Below, piece after piece: positions 52,976 to 61,293 of a stretch of 64,000 nt of DNA; position 1 is the first letter of the stretch, and each line of letters starts with the position of its first letter. Source of the DNA: Spirosoma sp. KCTC 42546 (GTDB taxonomy: Bacteria; Bacteroidota; Bacteroidia; Cytophagales; Spirosomataceae); assembly GCF_006965485.1 (NCBI RefSeq), contig NZ_CP041360.1:8594501-8658500 (forward strand), in the 5' to 3' direction. The notes beneath the pieces were generated by a model that saw nothing but the letters and a program-made list of their open reading frames with translations, was not told the DNA's origin and made no database searches. The position numbers and the translations under genes are program-made.

Positions 52976-53021
52976 AAAACAGCAACGCTCCCGCTAGTTC
53001 TAGCGGGAGCGTTGCTGTTTT
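52976..53021. terminator. Perfect 21-bp terminator of the nir operon
   Basis: Arms 52976-52996 and 53001-53021 are perfect reverse complements around a GTTC loop. It begins 16 bp after the stop of the leftward response-regulator gene and has a T-run on that strand. Confidence 0.85.
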
Positions 53022-53037
53022 AGCCGAATCAATAGAT

Positions 53038-53709
53038 CTATCGGTTTTTCTCTTCCAGAGCAACCCGAATTAAATCAACGGTATTTTTTACTCCAGCTTT
53101 ACGGATAATACTTGCTCGCTGATTCGCAACGGTGTTCGGGCTTATACCAAAGCGGTTCGCAATTTCGGGGCTGCTCATGCCCTCAATGAGACAGGTTAGA
53201 ATCTGGGCTTCGCGCGAGGTAATTTTGTTCCAGATGGATGTTCGTTTGGGCTCGGCCGCTCTCGCTTCTTTTCGTTGGGTATTGTTGGGCAGCACTAAAT
53301 GCTGGATAATTACCGATGAGGCATTCGGTGGATAGTACAAATCACCACTGAAAACCGTGCGGACAGCCCGTAATATTTCCTCAAGCCCCGTGTCTTTCAG
53401 GATGTAACCCGCAGCCCCATGTTGTACCGCCTTTATAATATAGTCCGGGTTGTTGTGCATGCTGAACATCAACGTTCGAACGCGGGGGTATTGACTGGAG
53501 ATAACTTTGAGGGCGTCAATACCCGACATCCGGGGCATGGTGATATCTAACAGTAAAACATCTGTCTGAATACTGGAAAGTAAGTCAATTGCTTCGTCGC
53601 CGTCGGAGGCTTCGCCCACAATCTGTATATCGGCTTCATCTTCCAGCAACATCCGAATCCCCTTTCTTACCACAGAATGGTCATCGGCTATGAGAATTCG
53701 TATCGACAT
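53038..53709 (-). CDS. NarL/LuxR-family response regulator
   Basis: 223 aa. Receiver domain with acidic pocket ADDH (Asp9, Asp10), phospho-acceptor Asp55 in VLLLDITMPRMSG, and Lys in ILKDTGLEE. The LuxR-type helix-turn-helix (residues 160-220) is TSREAQILTCLIEGMSSPEIAN, FGISPNTVANQRASIIRKA. It begins 2 bp after the kinase gene stop and is the last gene of the nirB-nirD-kinase operon. It probably controls the nitrate/nitrite genes on both sides of the window. Confidence 0.93.
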   Translation of the reverse strand: MSIRILIADDHSVVRKGIRMLLEDEADIQIVGEASDGDEAIDLLSSIQTDVLLLDITMPRMSGIDALKVISSQYPRVRTLMFSMHNNPDYIIKAVQHGAAGYILKDTGLEEILRAVRTVFSGDLYYPPNASSVIIQHLVLPNNTQRKEARAAEPKRTSIWNKITSREAQILTCLIEGMSSPEIANRFGISPNTVANQRASIIRKAGVKNTVDLIRVALEEKNR

Positions 53710-53711
53710 GG

Positions 53712-55196
53712 CTAGTTAAGGTTATCTACTAGATTAACACTGACGCGGACTTTCGTTCCCCTTTTAGGCTTCGTTGTAATGGTTAACTCACCGTTGAGCA
53801 ATCGGGTTCGAGTACGCATATTATCGAGACCGTTGATTGTTGGTAATACCTTTTCATCGGCCGTATACGCTTTCATGACAAACCCTTTTCCATCATCTTC
53901 TACGGATAAAAGCAACTTATGCATATCCTGCTGCAAGGTAATTTTTATAGTTTTTGCTTCGGCATATTTCACGGCATTGTGCAAGGCTTCCTGCGCAATA
54001 CGATATAAACCAATCTCCATGGATGGGCTGAGCCGTTTAGCATCCTTCGAGCCGGTAAAGACAACAGGAATACCTACTGATCGGGTTGTTTGTTCAGCCA
54101 GGAGTTGCAGGGTAGGGCCTAAACCGAAGTCGCTTAACGTTGAAGGCATCAGGTTATAGGAAACCTGCCGGGTTGTTTGAATCGTGTCGGCAATCAGATC
54201 GCATAGTTCCGCAAAACGAAGTCGCTGTTTTTCATCCGTAAATGACGTGGCCTTCAGCTTTTCTGCGTGTAATTTCAGGCCGGTAAGCATCTGACCGATG
54301 CCATCGTGGAGTTCACGGGCAAAGCGCCGACGCTCTTCTTCCTGACCTTCCAGCAATGCCGCCGATCGAACGGTATCTTCAGCCAGTTGTAGCTGATATT
54401 TTTCCTCGGTAGTCCGTAATAACTCACGTTGAGTATCAACCAGTTTCCGATTAGAAGCGGCCAGATTTTGATTCGTAGCTTCTAACTCCCTGTTAGTTAG
54501 CTCCATGTGGTTATTCGCTAGTTGCAGCGCCTTCTCCGACCTGTCCAGTCTACGGATAATATGACGGGTGTAATTGACCACCGGTCTAAAAACAAATAGG
54601 CCCTCAACCAATAGAGTCAACAGCGTGGCAATAGTAAGCAACCACTCGATTCGTTCAAGCCGTTTTACCTGATCAAAGCTTTCGGTATCAAACTGAAAGA
54701 CGATTGCATTCATTTGCTGTATGAATGGGAACTCATCGCGTAAAATGATTTGAAGTGCCGCCTTTTTCTCATCAAGTGTACTGCTAGGATCGTTGATGCG
54801 GCTAAAGTGGTTAAAAAGTGACTGAAATATGGGGGCGACGCGCGTAAACATGCTATCGAGTTGACTGCTCTTTCGAACCGTATAGTCCTTTTCCATATGC
54901 AGCATGCCGTTCCGCAACTGAATATGACTCTGACTCCAGGACTGGAGTAGCGAATCGAATGAAACGGTATCGGCGGCAGTAAGCCCCTCAATCCGAAGCA
55001 TAGCTAACTTTGTCAGGCGCTGACTAAGCATCCGTTGCCGCCCCGCCACATTCACTACCCGGCTGTCATCGTAATGAGTGCTGATGGTATGCTTGATAAA
55101 CAGGAGCCCGCTCAAAGATAACACGGCAATAACCGTGAGGGCTATCATATAAAACCGCGTTAGTCGGCTGGCTACCTGTTGATCGAGTTGAGTCAT
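53712..55196 (-). CDS. NarX-like sensor histidine kinase, probable nitrate/nitrite sensor
   Basis: 494 aa. TM1 is near residues 16-34 and TM2 near 184-206; the periplasmic segment between them holds VVNVAGRQRMLSQRLTKLAM (48-67), the P-box-like motif of NarX/PilJ-type sensors, where an Arg binds nitrate. A coiled-coil linker is rich in NxELxxxN. The HisKA_3 H-box is RRFARELHDGIGQ (His297), followed by an HATPase domain with VEDDGKGF. Cotranscription with nitrite reductase makes nitrate or nitrite sensing a strong inference. The start ATGACT is preceded by a second copy of its own first 26 bases. Confidence 0.92.
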   Translation of the reverse strand: MTQLDQQVASRLTRFYMIALTVIAVLSLSGLLFIKHTISTHYDDSRVVNVAGRQRMLSQRLTKLAMLRIEGLTAADTVSFDSLLQSWSQSHIQLRNGMLHMEKDYTVRKSSQLDSMFTRVAPIFQSLFNHFSRINDPSSTLDEKKAALQIILRDEFPFIQQMNAIVFQFDTESFDQVKRLERIEWLLTIATLLTLLVEGLFVFRPVVNYTRHIIRRLDRSEKALQLANNHMELTNRELEATNQNLAASNRKLVDTQRELLRTTEEKYQLQLAEDTVRSAALLEGQEEERRRFARELHDGIGQMLTGLKLHAEKLKATSFTDEKQRLRFAELCDLIADTIQTTRQVSYNLMPSTLSDFGLGPTLQLLAEQTTRSVGIPVVFTGSKDAKRLSPSMEIGLYRIAQEALHNAVKYAEAKTIKITLQQDMHKLLLSVEDDGKGFVMKAYTADEKVLPTINGLDNMRTRTRLLNGELTITTKPKRGTKVRVSVNLVDNLN

Positions 55197-55234
55197 TTTG
55201 TTGCTACCTGTTGATCGAGTTGAGTCATTTTGTT
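55171..55234 (-). repeat. 32-bp tandem duplication over the kinase start codon
   Basis: Two perfect 32-bp units (55171-55202 and 55203-55234) each contain an ATGACTCAACTC start. The upstream copy encodes MTQLDQQVATK and stops at TGA, which overlaps the kinase ATG (ATGA). This makes an 11-codon upstream ORF that is probably translationally coupled. Confidence 0.85.
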
Positions 55235-55252
55235 GTGGTATTCGGTATTTGG

Positions 55253-55606
55253 TTATACCCCAATATACACCATTCCATCTGCTATTTTGACCGGAAAGGT
55301 GTCAATCTCGTATCCGTCATCATTCAGGCATTGGCCCGTTTTGAGCGAAAACGTCTTCTTGTGAAAAGGGCAAGCCACTTTAGGTTCTTCGCCCTGGCTG
55401 CCGATCATACCCCGCGACAGGGCCATCTGCTGGCGATGCGGGCATTCGTTCGCGGTTGCATACCACTCGCCCCGGCGTGCAAAATTGAATATGGCAATCT
55501 GCCGACCGCCGAGCAGCACACAGGCACCTCCATCTTCAGGAATATGTTCAGTTTTACAGGCAGGATGCCAAGTAATTTCGTTTTTATGTATTGTTAGTGT
55601 TTCCAT
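55253..55606 (-). CDS. nirD: Nitrite reductase small subunit, Rieske-type
   Basis: 117-aa partner of NirB. Rieske 2Fe-2S motif ANECPHRQQMAL (C-x-H) and VACPFHKKTFSL (C-x-x-H). It is a short NirD, common in Gram-negative assimilatory systems. The gene follows nirB by 114 bp containing a decayed GTCATT-type inverted repeat. It is 56 bp before the kinase gene on the same strand. Confidence 0.94.
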   Translation of the reverse strand: METLTIHKNEITWHPACKTEHIPEDGGACVLLGGRQIAIFNFARRGEWYATANECPHRQQMALSRGMIGSQGEEPKVACPFHKKTFSLKTGQCLNDDGYEIDTFPVKIADGMVYIGV

Positions 55607-55609
55607 TGT

Positions 55610-55690
55610 CTTTGATAGATTGTCATTCAGAAGTCATTAAGGGTCATTCGGTTGGTATTAATGGTTGATGACTACCGATTGGCAATCTAT
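55610..55690. repeat. Decayed inverted repeat nirB-nirD (GTCATT family)
   Basis: GATTGTCATTCAGAAGTCAT words pair with ATGACTACCGATTGGCAATC on the right at roughly three of four positions. The GTCATT word is shared with the trp operon hairpins. Confidence 0.6.
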
Positions 55691-55720
55691 GACCATCAGT
55701 GCCCACCGAATAACTTTCCT

Positions 55721-58270
55721 TTAAACCCACTCTTTAGCTCGCTTCTGATCGCGCAGGGCGTCAAATTGAACCGTTGGGTCTTTTTGCTCGGGTACATTTA
55801 CGAAATGAGCAAAGCGTGCACGGAGTTGTGGGTTATCCACTACTTCTTTCCATTCACATTTGAACGTATCAACCAGCAACTGCATCTCGCGCTCCAGATC
55901 GTCGGCAATGCCTAATACATCGTTAATAACAACGGCCCGTAAATAAGCCATGCCACCTTCCAGCTTGTTAAGCCATGTGGCTGTGCGAGTTAGCGGATCG
56001 GCGGTTTTGATGTAGAACATCAGGAAACGATCAATGTAGCGGATACAGGTTTCTTTGTCCACATCAGAAGCCAACAATTGGGCGTGTTGGGGTTTGGAAC
56101 CACCATTGCCACCTACATACAGGTTCCAGCCTTTTTCGGTAGCAATAATGCCGAAGTCTTTACTCTGGGCTTCGGCACATTCGCGGATACAACCCGATAC
56201 GCCCGACTTGATTTTGTGCGGAGACCGGACGCCTTTGTATCTTTCCTCAACCTCTATGGCGAATGAGACCGAATCCTGTACGCCATAGCGGCACCAGGTA
56301 CTCCCTACGCAGCTTTTTACGGTACGCAATGATTTTCCGTAGGCGTGCCCACTCTCGAAACCCGCAGCGATGAGTTCTGCCCAGATGATGGGTAAATCGC
56401 CGACGTGAGCCCCGAACAAATCAATGCGTTGGCCCCCTGTGATTTTAGTATAGAGACCGTATTTCTTAGCAACCTGCCCAATCACAATCAGCTTATCGGG
56501 TGTTATTTCACCCCCTGGAATACGCGGCACCACCGAATATGTGCCGCCTTTCTGGATATTGGCCAAAAAGCGGTCGTTGGAATCCTGAATCGTAGCCCTG
56601 CCTTTTTCCAGGATATTCTCATTCCAGAGACTTGCCAAAATGGAGGCAACTGCGGGTTTACACACCTCGCATCCATCGCCATGACCAACATGGTCCAGTA
56701 CGGCGTCGAAGGTTCTCAGGCTGTTGATTTTTACTAAATCCAGGAGCTCCTGACGAGTAAAGTCGAAGTGTTCGCAAAGGATGTTACGGACGTACACACC
56801 CTTCTGCTTCATGACACCCTGAATAATGTCTTTCACCATGGGTGTACAGCCTCCACAACCGGTGCAGGCTTTTGTCGCTTTTTTTAGCGCATCGATCGTA
56901 TTATGGCCATTCTCGCCAATTTCATGGCAAAGCATGGCTTTCGTTACGGCTTCGCAGGAGCAGATCAGGGCATCGTCGGGCAAACTCATTACTCCGGCCC
57001 CGGCTTCTTCGCCACCCCGTGAGCCCAGAATCAGATCCTCGGGATCAGGCGGGAGGATGGTTTTGTTCTTGCAGGTTTGCAGGAGCATAGTATACTGGTC
57101 GGCATCGCCTACCAGAATACCTCCTACTAGTTCTTTCCCATCTGCCGAAACGTTGATCCGCTTGTAAACGCCTTTCGCCTTATTCTCGTAAACGATTGTT
57201 CGACAGGATGGCTCAGTTGCAAATGGATCACCAAACGAGCCAACATCCGTACCAATCAGCTTGAGCTTCGTGGACATATCGTAGGGCTTGAATTCCTTCT
57301 CTTCACCCATTAAACGTGATGCGACTACCTCAGCCATTTCGTAGCCGGGAGCCACCAGTCCGTAAATCATGTGGTGCGCTACAGCACATTCACCAATGGC
57401 GAAAATGGATGGGTCGGAAGTTTGCAGAAAATTATCGACAATGATCCCCCCGCGTGGGTGCGTATCCAGACCAGACGATTTAGCTAGCTCATCGCGCGGA
57501 CGAATTCCTGCCGAAATAATCAGCATGTCAACGTCTATACGCGAGCCATCGGCAAACAGTAGGCCAGTAATCGTGTCGTCGCCAGTGATTTCCTGAGTGC
57601 TTTTCGATAAGTGAATCTTGAGCCCCAGCGATTCCAGTTGCCGTTGCAGAATACCTGAGCCCGCGTCGTCAATTTGCCGGGGCATCAGGCGTGGAGCAAA
57701 CTCTACTACATGGGCTTCTTCCATCCCTAAGTCGAGTAGGGCTTTGGCGGCTTCGAGTCCTAGCAAACCACCACCCAGAACCGCTCCCTTCCGGACCAAT
57801 CCAGGCCGGCCCACTCCAGGCGGGGCTTTACGTGCGTGGGATTGAATAAGGTCGAGGTCTTCAATAGTACGATAAACAAACACGCCATCTTTCTCAACAC
57901 CAGCAACGGGCGGCACAAACGCGCCAGAGCCTGTGGCTAGTATTAGGTAGTCATAAGGTACTACTATTCCGTGGTGCGATCGTACTTCTTTTCGGCCCCG
58001 ATCAATGTCGATAACGGGGTCCGTCAGGTAGAGGGTAATGCCGTTATCGGCGTACCAACTTTGAGGGGCAAGTGTCAGATCATCGGCAGTTTTGCCGTCG
58101 AAATAGGCACTTAAATGAACCCTGTCGTAGGCTACACGTGGTTCTTCCCCAAAAACTGTCAGTCTAAATCGTTGTTCATTTTTTTCTTTGGCTACTATCT
58201 TCTCGCAGAACTTGTAGCCCACCATGCCATTGCCAATGACGACGACACGCCTGTTTGTGTTTGTGTTCAT
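55721..58270 (-). CDS. nirB: NADH-dependent nitrite reductase large subunit
   Basis: Reduces nitrite to ammonium with NADH; 849 aa, standard length. Order: FAD/NAD-binding oxidoreductase (VVVIGNGMVGYKFCEKI; LATGSGAFVPPVAG), a BFD-like 2Fe-2S domain (ICSCEAVTKAML, ACTGCGGCTPMV), then the sulfite/nitrite reductase hemoprotein with the siroheme/4Fe-4S ligands in KSCVGSTWCRYGVQ and SGCIRECAEAQSK. The siroheme comes from cobA, transcribed divergently. First gene of an operon with nirD, a NarX-like kinase and its regulator. Confidence 0.97.
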   Translation of the reverse strand: MNTNTNRRVVVIGNGMVGYKFCEKIVAKEKNEQRFRLTVFGEEPRVAYDRVHLSAYFDGKTADDLTLAPQSWYADNGITLYLTDPVIDIDRGRKEVRSHHGIVVPYDYLILATGSGAFVPPVAGVEKDGVFVYRTIEDLDLIQSHARKAPPGVGRPGLVRKGAVLGGGLLGLEAAKALLDLGMEEAHVVEFAPRLMPRQIDDAGSGILQRQLESLGLKIHLSKSTQEITGDDTITGLLFADGSRIDVDMLIISAGIRPRDELAKSSGLDTHPRGGIIVDNFLQTSDPSIFAIGECAVAHHMIYGLVAPGYEMAEVVASRLMGEEKEFKPYDMSTKLKLIGTDVGSFGDPFATEPSCRTIVYENKAKGVYKRINVSADGKELVGGILVGDADQYTMLLQTCKNKTILPPDPEDLILGSRGGEEAGAGVMSLPDDALICSCEAVTKAMLCHEIGENGHNTIDALKKATKACTGCGGCTPMVKDIIQGVMKQKGVYVRNILCEHFDFTRQELLDLVKINSLRTFDAVLDHVGHGDGCEVCKPAVASILASLWNENILEKGRATIQDSNDRFLANIQKGGTYSVVPRIPGGEITPDKLIVIGQVAKKYGLYTKITGGQRIDLFGAHVGDLPIIWAELIAAGFESGHAYGKSLRTVKSCVGSTWCRYGVQDSVSFAIEVEERYKGVRSPHKIKSGVSGCIRECAEAQSKDFGIIATEKGWNLYVGGNGGSKPQHAQLLASDVDKETCIRYIDRFLMFYIKTADPLTRTATWLNKLEGGMAYLRAVVINDVLGIADDLEREMQLLVDTFKCEWKEVVDNPQLRARFAHFVNVPEQKDPTVQFDALRDQKRAKEWV

Positions 58271-58331
58271 AGTTGATTGTAACTATAACATTGTGAAAAC
58301 CCCGTTTTATTATTGTATTTATCTAATAAAA

Positions 58332-58358
58332 TAGCCTTTTTCCTCCCAAAATAGGCTA
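58332..58358. promoter_or_regulatory. TAGCCT-N15-AGGCTA dyad at the nirB promoter
   Basis: Perfect 6-bp arms separated by 15 bp, just downstream of the nirB -7 element. Either an operator for the nir regulator or a leader hairpin. Low specificity because the arms are short. Confidence 0.35.
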
Positions 58359-58360
58359 GT

Positions 58361-58368
58361 CAAAAGTA
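58361..58368 (-). promoter_or_regulatory. nirB promoter -7 element
   Basis: On the minus strand TACTTTTG is an exact TAnnTTTG match, 90 bp before the nirB start. I found no good TTG at the -33 position, so a regulator may help. Confidence 0.5.
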
Positions 58369-58443
58369 AGAGGTGTTTTTGGTAAATCCTAATGAATAAT
58401 TTTGTTATAGGTTGAATAAGAAACATATTTTTTTGAAAAAGGC

Positions 58444-58473
58444 TTGTTTTTAAGAATTTCATCTCTACTTTTG
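58444..58473 (+). promoter_or_regulatory. cobA promoter
   Basis: TTG (58444-58446), 19-nt spacer, TACTTTTG (58466-58473): a full match to the Bacteroidetes promoter form. Predicted start is near 58480, giving a 70-nt leader. Confidence 0.65.
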
Positions 58474-58487
58474 AACCATAAATATTC

Positions 58488-58527
58488 AATAGTGGTAAAT
58501 ATCTATTAATAGTACAATACCACTATT
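58488..58527. promoter_or_regulatory. AATAGTGGTA ... TACCACTATT dyad in the cobA leader
   Basis: Perfect 10-bp arms 58488-58497 and 58518-58527 with a 20-nt AT-rich spacer, 8 bp downstream of the predicted start and 23 bp before the ATG. Either an operator for the NarL-like regulator or an RNA hairpin controlling cobA. Confidence 0.5.
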
Positions 58528-58550
58528 TAACGGGTAAACGGTAAAGTCAG

Positions 58551-59309
58551 ATGAAGCCAATGCTAACACTCGTGGGGGCGGGTCCCGGCGACGGCGAATT
58601 GATCACCTTAAAAGGGATCAGGGCGCTCCGACAAGCAGACGTTGTTTTATACGACGATCTTGCGAACCATACTTTACTAGAGTTTGCGCCTGAACAGGCT
58701 CTGAAAATCTACGTGGGTAAACGGGCTGGTAAAGCGTCGTTTACGCAGGAAGAAATAAATGAGCTGATTGTCCGGTTTGCGCAGGAACATGGCCACGTCG
58801 TTCGGCTTAAAGGGGGAGACCCTTATGTATTTGGGCGCGGATTTGAAGAGTACGAGTACGCCAGGCAGTTTGGTATTCGGTGTGAAGTGGTACCGGGGGT
58901 GTCAAGTAGTATAGCCGTTCCCGCTTCGCAGGGTATACCTGTCACAAGCCGGGGGGTTAGCGAGAGCTTTTGGGTAATTACCGGTACTACACGTAAGGGC
59001 GAGCTTTCCGATGATCTGCATCTGGCAGTTCAGTCGAAAGCAACCGTTATTGTGTTGATGGGAATGAGTAAAATAAATGAGATATGCACGCTATTTTGTG
59101 AGGCCGGACGCGGCCACCTGCCTATGGCAATCGTGCAGAATGGTACGCGCGCTGATGAGCAGTGCGTACTAGGTCAGGTCTGGAATATACCGCAGTTGGC
59201 AGCAGAGCAAGGCGTGGGGGCGCCCGCTGTGCTGATCATCGGTGAAGTTGTTGCGCTACACCCGTCTTATCTGGCCGAATGTATGCGAAACTTCTCTATG
59301 GCCTACTGA
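58551..59309 (+). CDS. cobA: Uroporphyrinogen-III C-methyltransferase
   Basis: SAM-dependent methylation of uroporphyrinogen III to precorrin-2, the first step to siroheme for NirB. 252 aa, single-domain form. The family signature is LVGAGPGDGELITLKGIRAL near residue 7, with YVGKRAGK, RLKGGDPYVFGRG and PGVSSSIAVPASQGIP. The dehydrogenase and ferrochelatase steps are not encoded here. First gene of the rightward nitrate set. Confidence 0.95.
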   Translation: MKPMLTLVGAGPGDGELITLKGIRALRQADVVLYDDLANHTLLEFAPEQALKIYVGKRAGKASFTQEEINELIVRFAQEHGHVVRLKGGDPYVFGRGFEEYEYARQFGIRCEVVPGVSSSIAVPASQGIPVTSRGVSESFWVITGTTRKGELSDDLHLAVQSKATVIVLMGMSKINEICTLFCEAGRGHLPMAIVQNGTRADEQCVLGQVWNIPQLAAEQGVGAPAVLIIGEVVALHPSYLAECMRNFSMAY

Positions 59310-59325
59310 GAAAGTTTAACGTTTG

Positions 59326-59425
59326 GCGTTCGAGGTTTGAAGTTGTTGTTCTCTATTATGTTTGTTTCTACTAGGGAATCAGTTAGTAGTGAACCTTAAA
59401 CTTCGGACTCTAAACGTCAAACTAA
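59326..59425. repeat. Imperfect inverted repeat after cobA (TTTGAAGTTT family)
   Basis: GTTTGGCGTTCGAGGTTTGAAGTT on the left against a complementary stretch on the right with several mismatches. It uses the same TTTGAAGTTT words as the hairpin before XdhC. Confidence 0.6.
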
Positions 59426-59430
59426 ACAAG

Positions 59431-59470
59431 AAAAAAGCCGATCCGGTGTGGGGGCACCTTTGGATCGGCT
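59431..59470 (-). terminator. Leftward intrinsic terminator
   Basis: AGCCGATCC (59436-59444) pairs with GGATCGGCT (59462-59470), with an inner GGTG/CACC pair. The T-run is on the minus strand only, so it acts on leftward RNA, although both flanking genes point right. Confidence 0.7.
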
Positions 59471-59502
59471 AAACGGGATTTGTCTATGCGAAAAACACAA
59501 AC
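59431..59502 (-). ncRNA. Candidate small RNA on the minus strand, about 72 nt
   Basis: An intrinsic terminator pointing leftward ends at 59431-59436 with a run of T. A minus-strand TTTG-N20-TTTCTTTG (59535-59538 and 59507-59514) resembles the Bacteroidetes promoter with one mismatch. No protein-coding frame is convincing. The RNA would lie between cobA and the porin gene. Confidence 0.45.
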
Positions 59503-59705
59503 GCTTCAAAGAAAATGAAAAATAACAGGTAAAGCAAATTAGCGCATTCATGCTATCGGCCTGGCAATAGCCCGCCGGTTAGCCGTCTTCTCTTCTTCCA
59601 GGTCACGCTTACGGTCTGTTCTACAACGCCTTACCCCAATTCGGGTAGGTCCACTCACTGTTGTTTCTACCATTCATTTTCTTCTTAATCGGATTGCCTA
59701 TTCGT

Positions 59706-61250
59706 ATGAATTATATAATCAAACGGGTGTCATTAGCCGCTGTTATTTTGCTACTAACCCAATCAACACTATTCGCTCAGTTCTCGCTCATTGGCCAGGT
59801 TCGAACTCGGACCGAACTACGTAACGGGCTTGGTAACCTCGCTCCAAAAGATGCGCCTGCTGCCTTTTTTACCTCACAACGTACCCGGCTTACGTTCGGC
59901 TACAAGTGGGATCGTGTACAGTTTCAAACGTCTATTCAGGATGTTCGGGTATGGGGACAGGATGCGTCTACCATCAATAATGCCGACGGGAATCGCCTGA
60001 TGGTACACGAAGCCTGGGCCGAAGTAACGCTGGCTAATGGTGCCGATACGACCATCAAATTTAAACCCATTCAGAACCTTTCCCTTAAAATAGGTCGTCA
60101 GGAGTTGGTTTACGACGACGTACGTTTATTAGGTAACCTCGACTGGCTTCAGCAGGGACGCCGGTTCGATGCCGCCTTGCTGAAAGGTCAGCACAAGGGC
60201 TGGGCACTTGACCTCGGCGTGGGCTTCAACCAAAATACCGACGCGTTTGGGATCGTAGGTGATAATTACACGGCTGGGAATGTGCCTGCTTCGGCTTTGT
60301 CGAACAAAAACGTAACTCTGGCAATTCCAGCGGGATTTATACCAACATCGGGTAAGGGGGGGGCACCTGTATTGGCCACGCCATTGAGTACCAACGGGCA
60401 GAATCAGCAATTCAAGTCGTTTCAGATGGCTTACCTGACACGCAAATTCAACCAGACAAAATTCTCGGCACTGTTCTTTAAAGATGATTTTCAGAAGTAC
60501 CGGTCCGATTCACTTGGGAATGCTACGGCGGGTTACGTATATGGGAGACGTTATGATGTTACCGGTACAAATTCACGCCTGACGTATGGGGCCATGTTGA
60601 CAGGTTTGTTGGGAAACAACTCATCAAAATTTGGTAATGTACAATGGCAGGCATTTGCGTATGGCCAAAGTGGCAAAGACCGTGATGGCTTAAGCATCAA
60701 AAACGCGTACCACTACGGTGGGAATGTGATGTTCCAGAAAGGACTGCTAAGTGTTGGTCCCGGTTACGAAGTGCTATCAGGCAACGATGCCACAACAATT
60801 CAGTCGGGAGAAACCAGCCGATTTGATCCACTGTATGGAACGCCACACCGGCATTGGGGCTATATGGACTATTTCTATGTGGGAACGGGCTCACCATCGG
60901 GTGGGTTGAAAGATGCGTTTCTGAAGTTCAAATACACGGGAACACGCCTGACCACTACGTTTGATGTTCACTACTTCGCGCTGGCAGCTCCAACCTACAA
61001 TAAAATGCCTGATGCCCCCGCCGGTACGCTCCTGTCGACTAAACTGGGTATGGAATACGACTTCGTGGCGAATTATACGCTCAACAAGTTTACGAGCCTG
61101 GAATTTGGCTATTCGGTCATGAATGGGACCAACAGTCTGGAGTATGCAAAGCAGGGCACCATGGACGAAAAGAGTAAGATCGGCACCTGGGCTTATCTGA
61201 TGATTAACATCCGCCCTGATTTCTTTGCCGCGAAAGCAGCCACCAAATAG
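59706..61250 (+). CDS. Alginate-export-like outer membrane porin, probably for nitrate
   Basis: 514 aa from the ATG at 59706, with signal peptide ending STLFAQ; the ORF could extend to 59661. Beta-barrel protein of the alginate_exp type: SLIGQVRTRTELRNGLG, FTSQRTRLTFGYKWDRVQFQ, DVRVWGQDASTINNADGN. The last strands end near YLMINIRPDFFA. In Bacteroidota such porins often accompany nitrate assimilation genes. Position between cobA and the nitrate transporter suggests nitrate uptake across the outer membrane; this is inference. Confidence 0.83.
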   Translation: MNYIIKRVSLAAVILLLTQSTLFAQFSLIGQVRTRTELRNGLGNLAPKDAPAAFFTSQRTRLTFGYKWDRVQFQTSIQDVRVWGQDASTINNADGNRLMVHEAWAEVTLANGADTTIKFKPIQNLSLKIGRQELVYDDVRLLGNLDWLQQGRRFDAALLKGQHKGWALDLGVGFNQNTDAFGIVGDNYTAGNVPASALSNKNVTLAIPAGFIPTSGKGGAPVLATPLSTNGQNQQFKSFQMAYLTRKFNQTKFSALFFKDDFQKYRSDSLGNATAGYVYGRRYDVTGTNSRLTYGAMLTGLLGNNSSKFGNVQWQAFAYGQSGKDRDGLSIKNAYHYGGNVMFQKGLLSVGPGYEVLSGNDATTIQSGETSRFDPLYGTPHRHWGYMDYFYVGTGSPSGGLKDAFLKFKYTGTRLTTTFDVHYFALAAPTYNKMPDAPAGTLLSTKLGMEYDFVANYTLNKFTSLEFGYSVMNGTNSLEYAKQGTMDEKSKIGTWAYLMINIRPDFFAAKAATK

Positions 61251-61293
61251 ACTCATTGAACAACTATTTCCTCGTTTTCTAAACACAACTAGC

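Larger units (their letters stand above)
59310..59705. other. Region between cobA and the porin gene
   Basis: 396 bp with no convincing gene. It holds an imperfect inverted repeat, a leftward terminator and a candidate minus-strand small RNA. The rest (59540-59705) shows nothing I can name; no exact TAnnTTTG promoter for the porin gene was seen. Confidence 0.5.

Noticed and set aside
58271-58550. NarL heptamers (TACYYMT) in the nirB-cobA region
   Set aside because: The closest sequence, TACCACT, breaks the consensus; the regulator may use another site.
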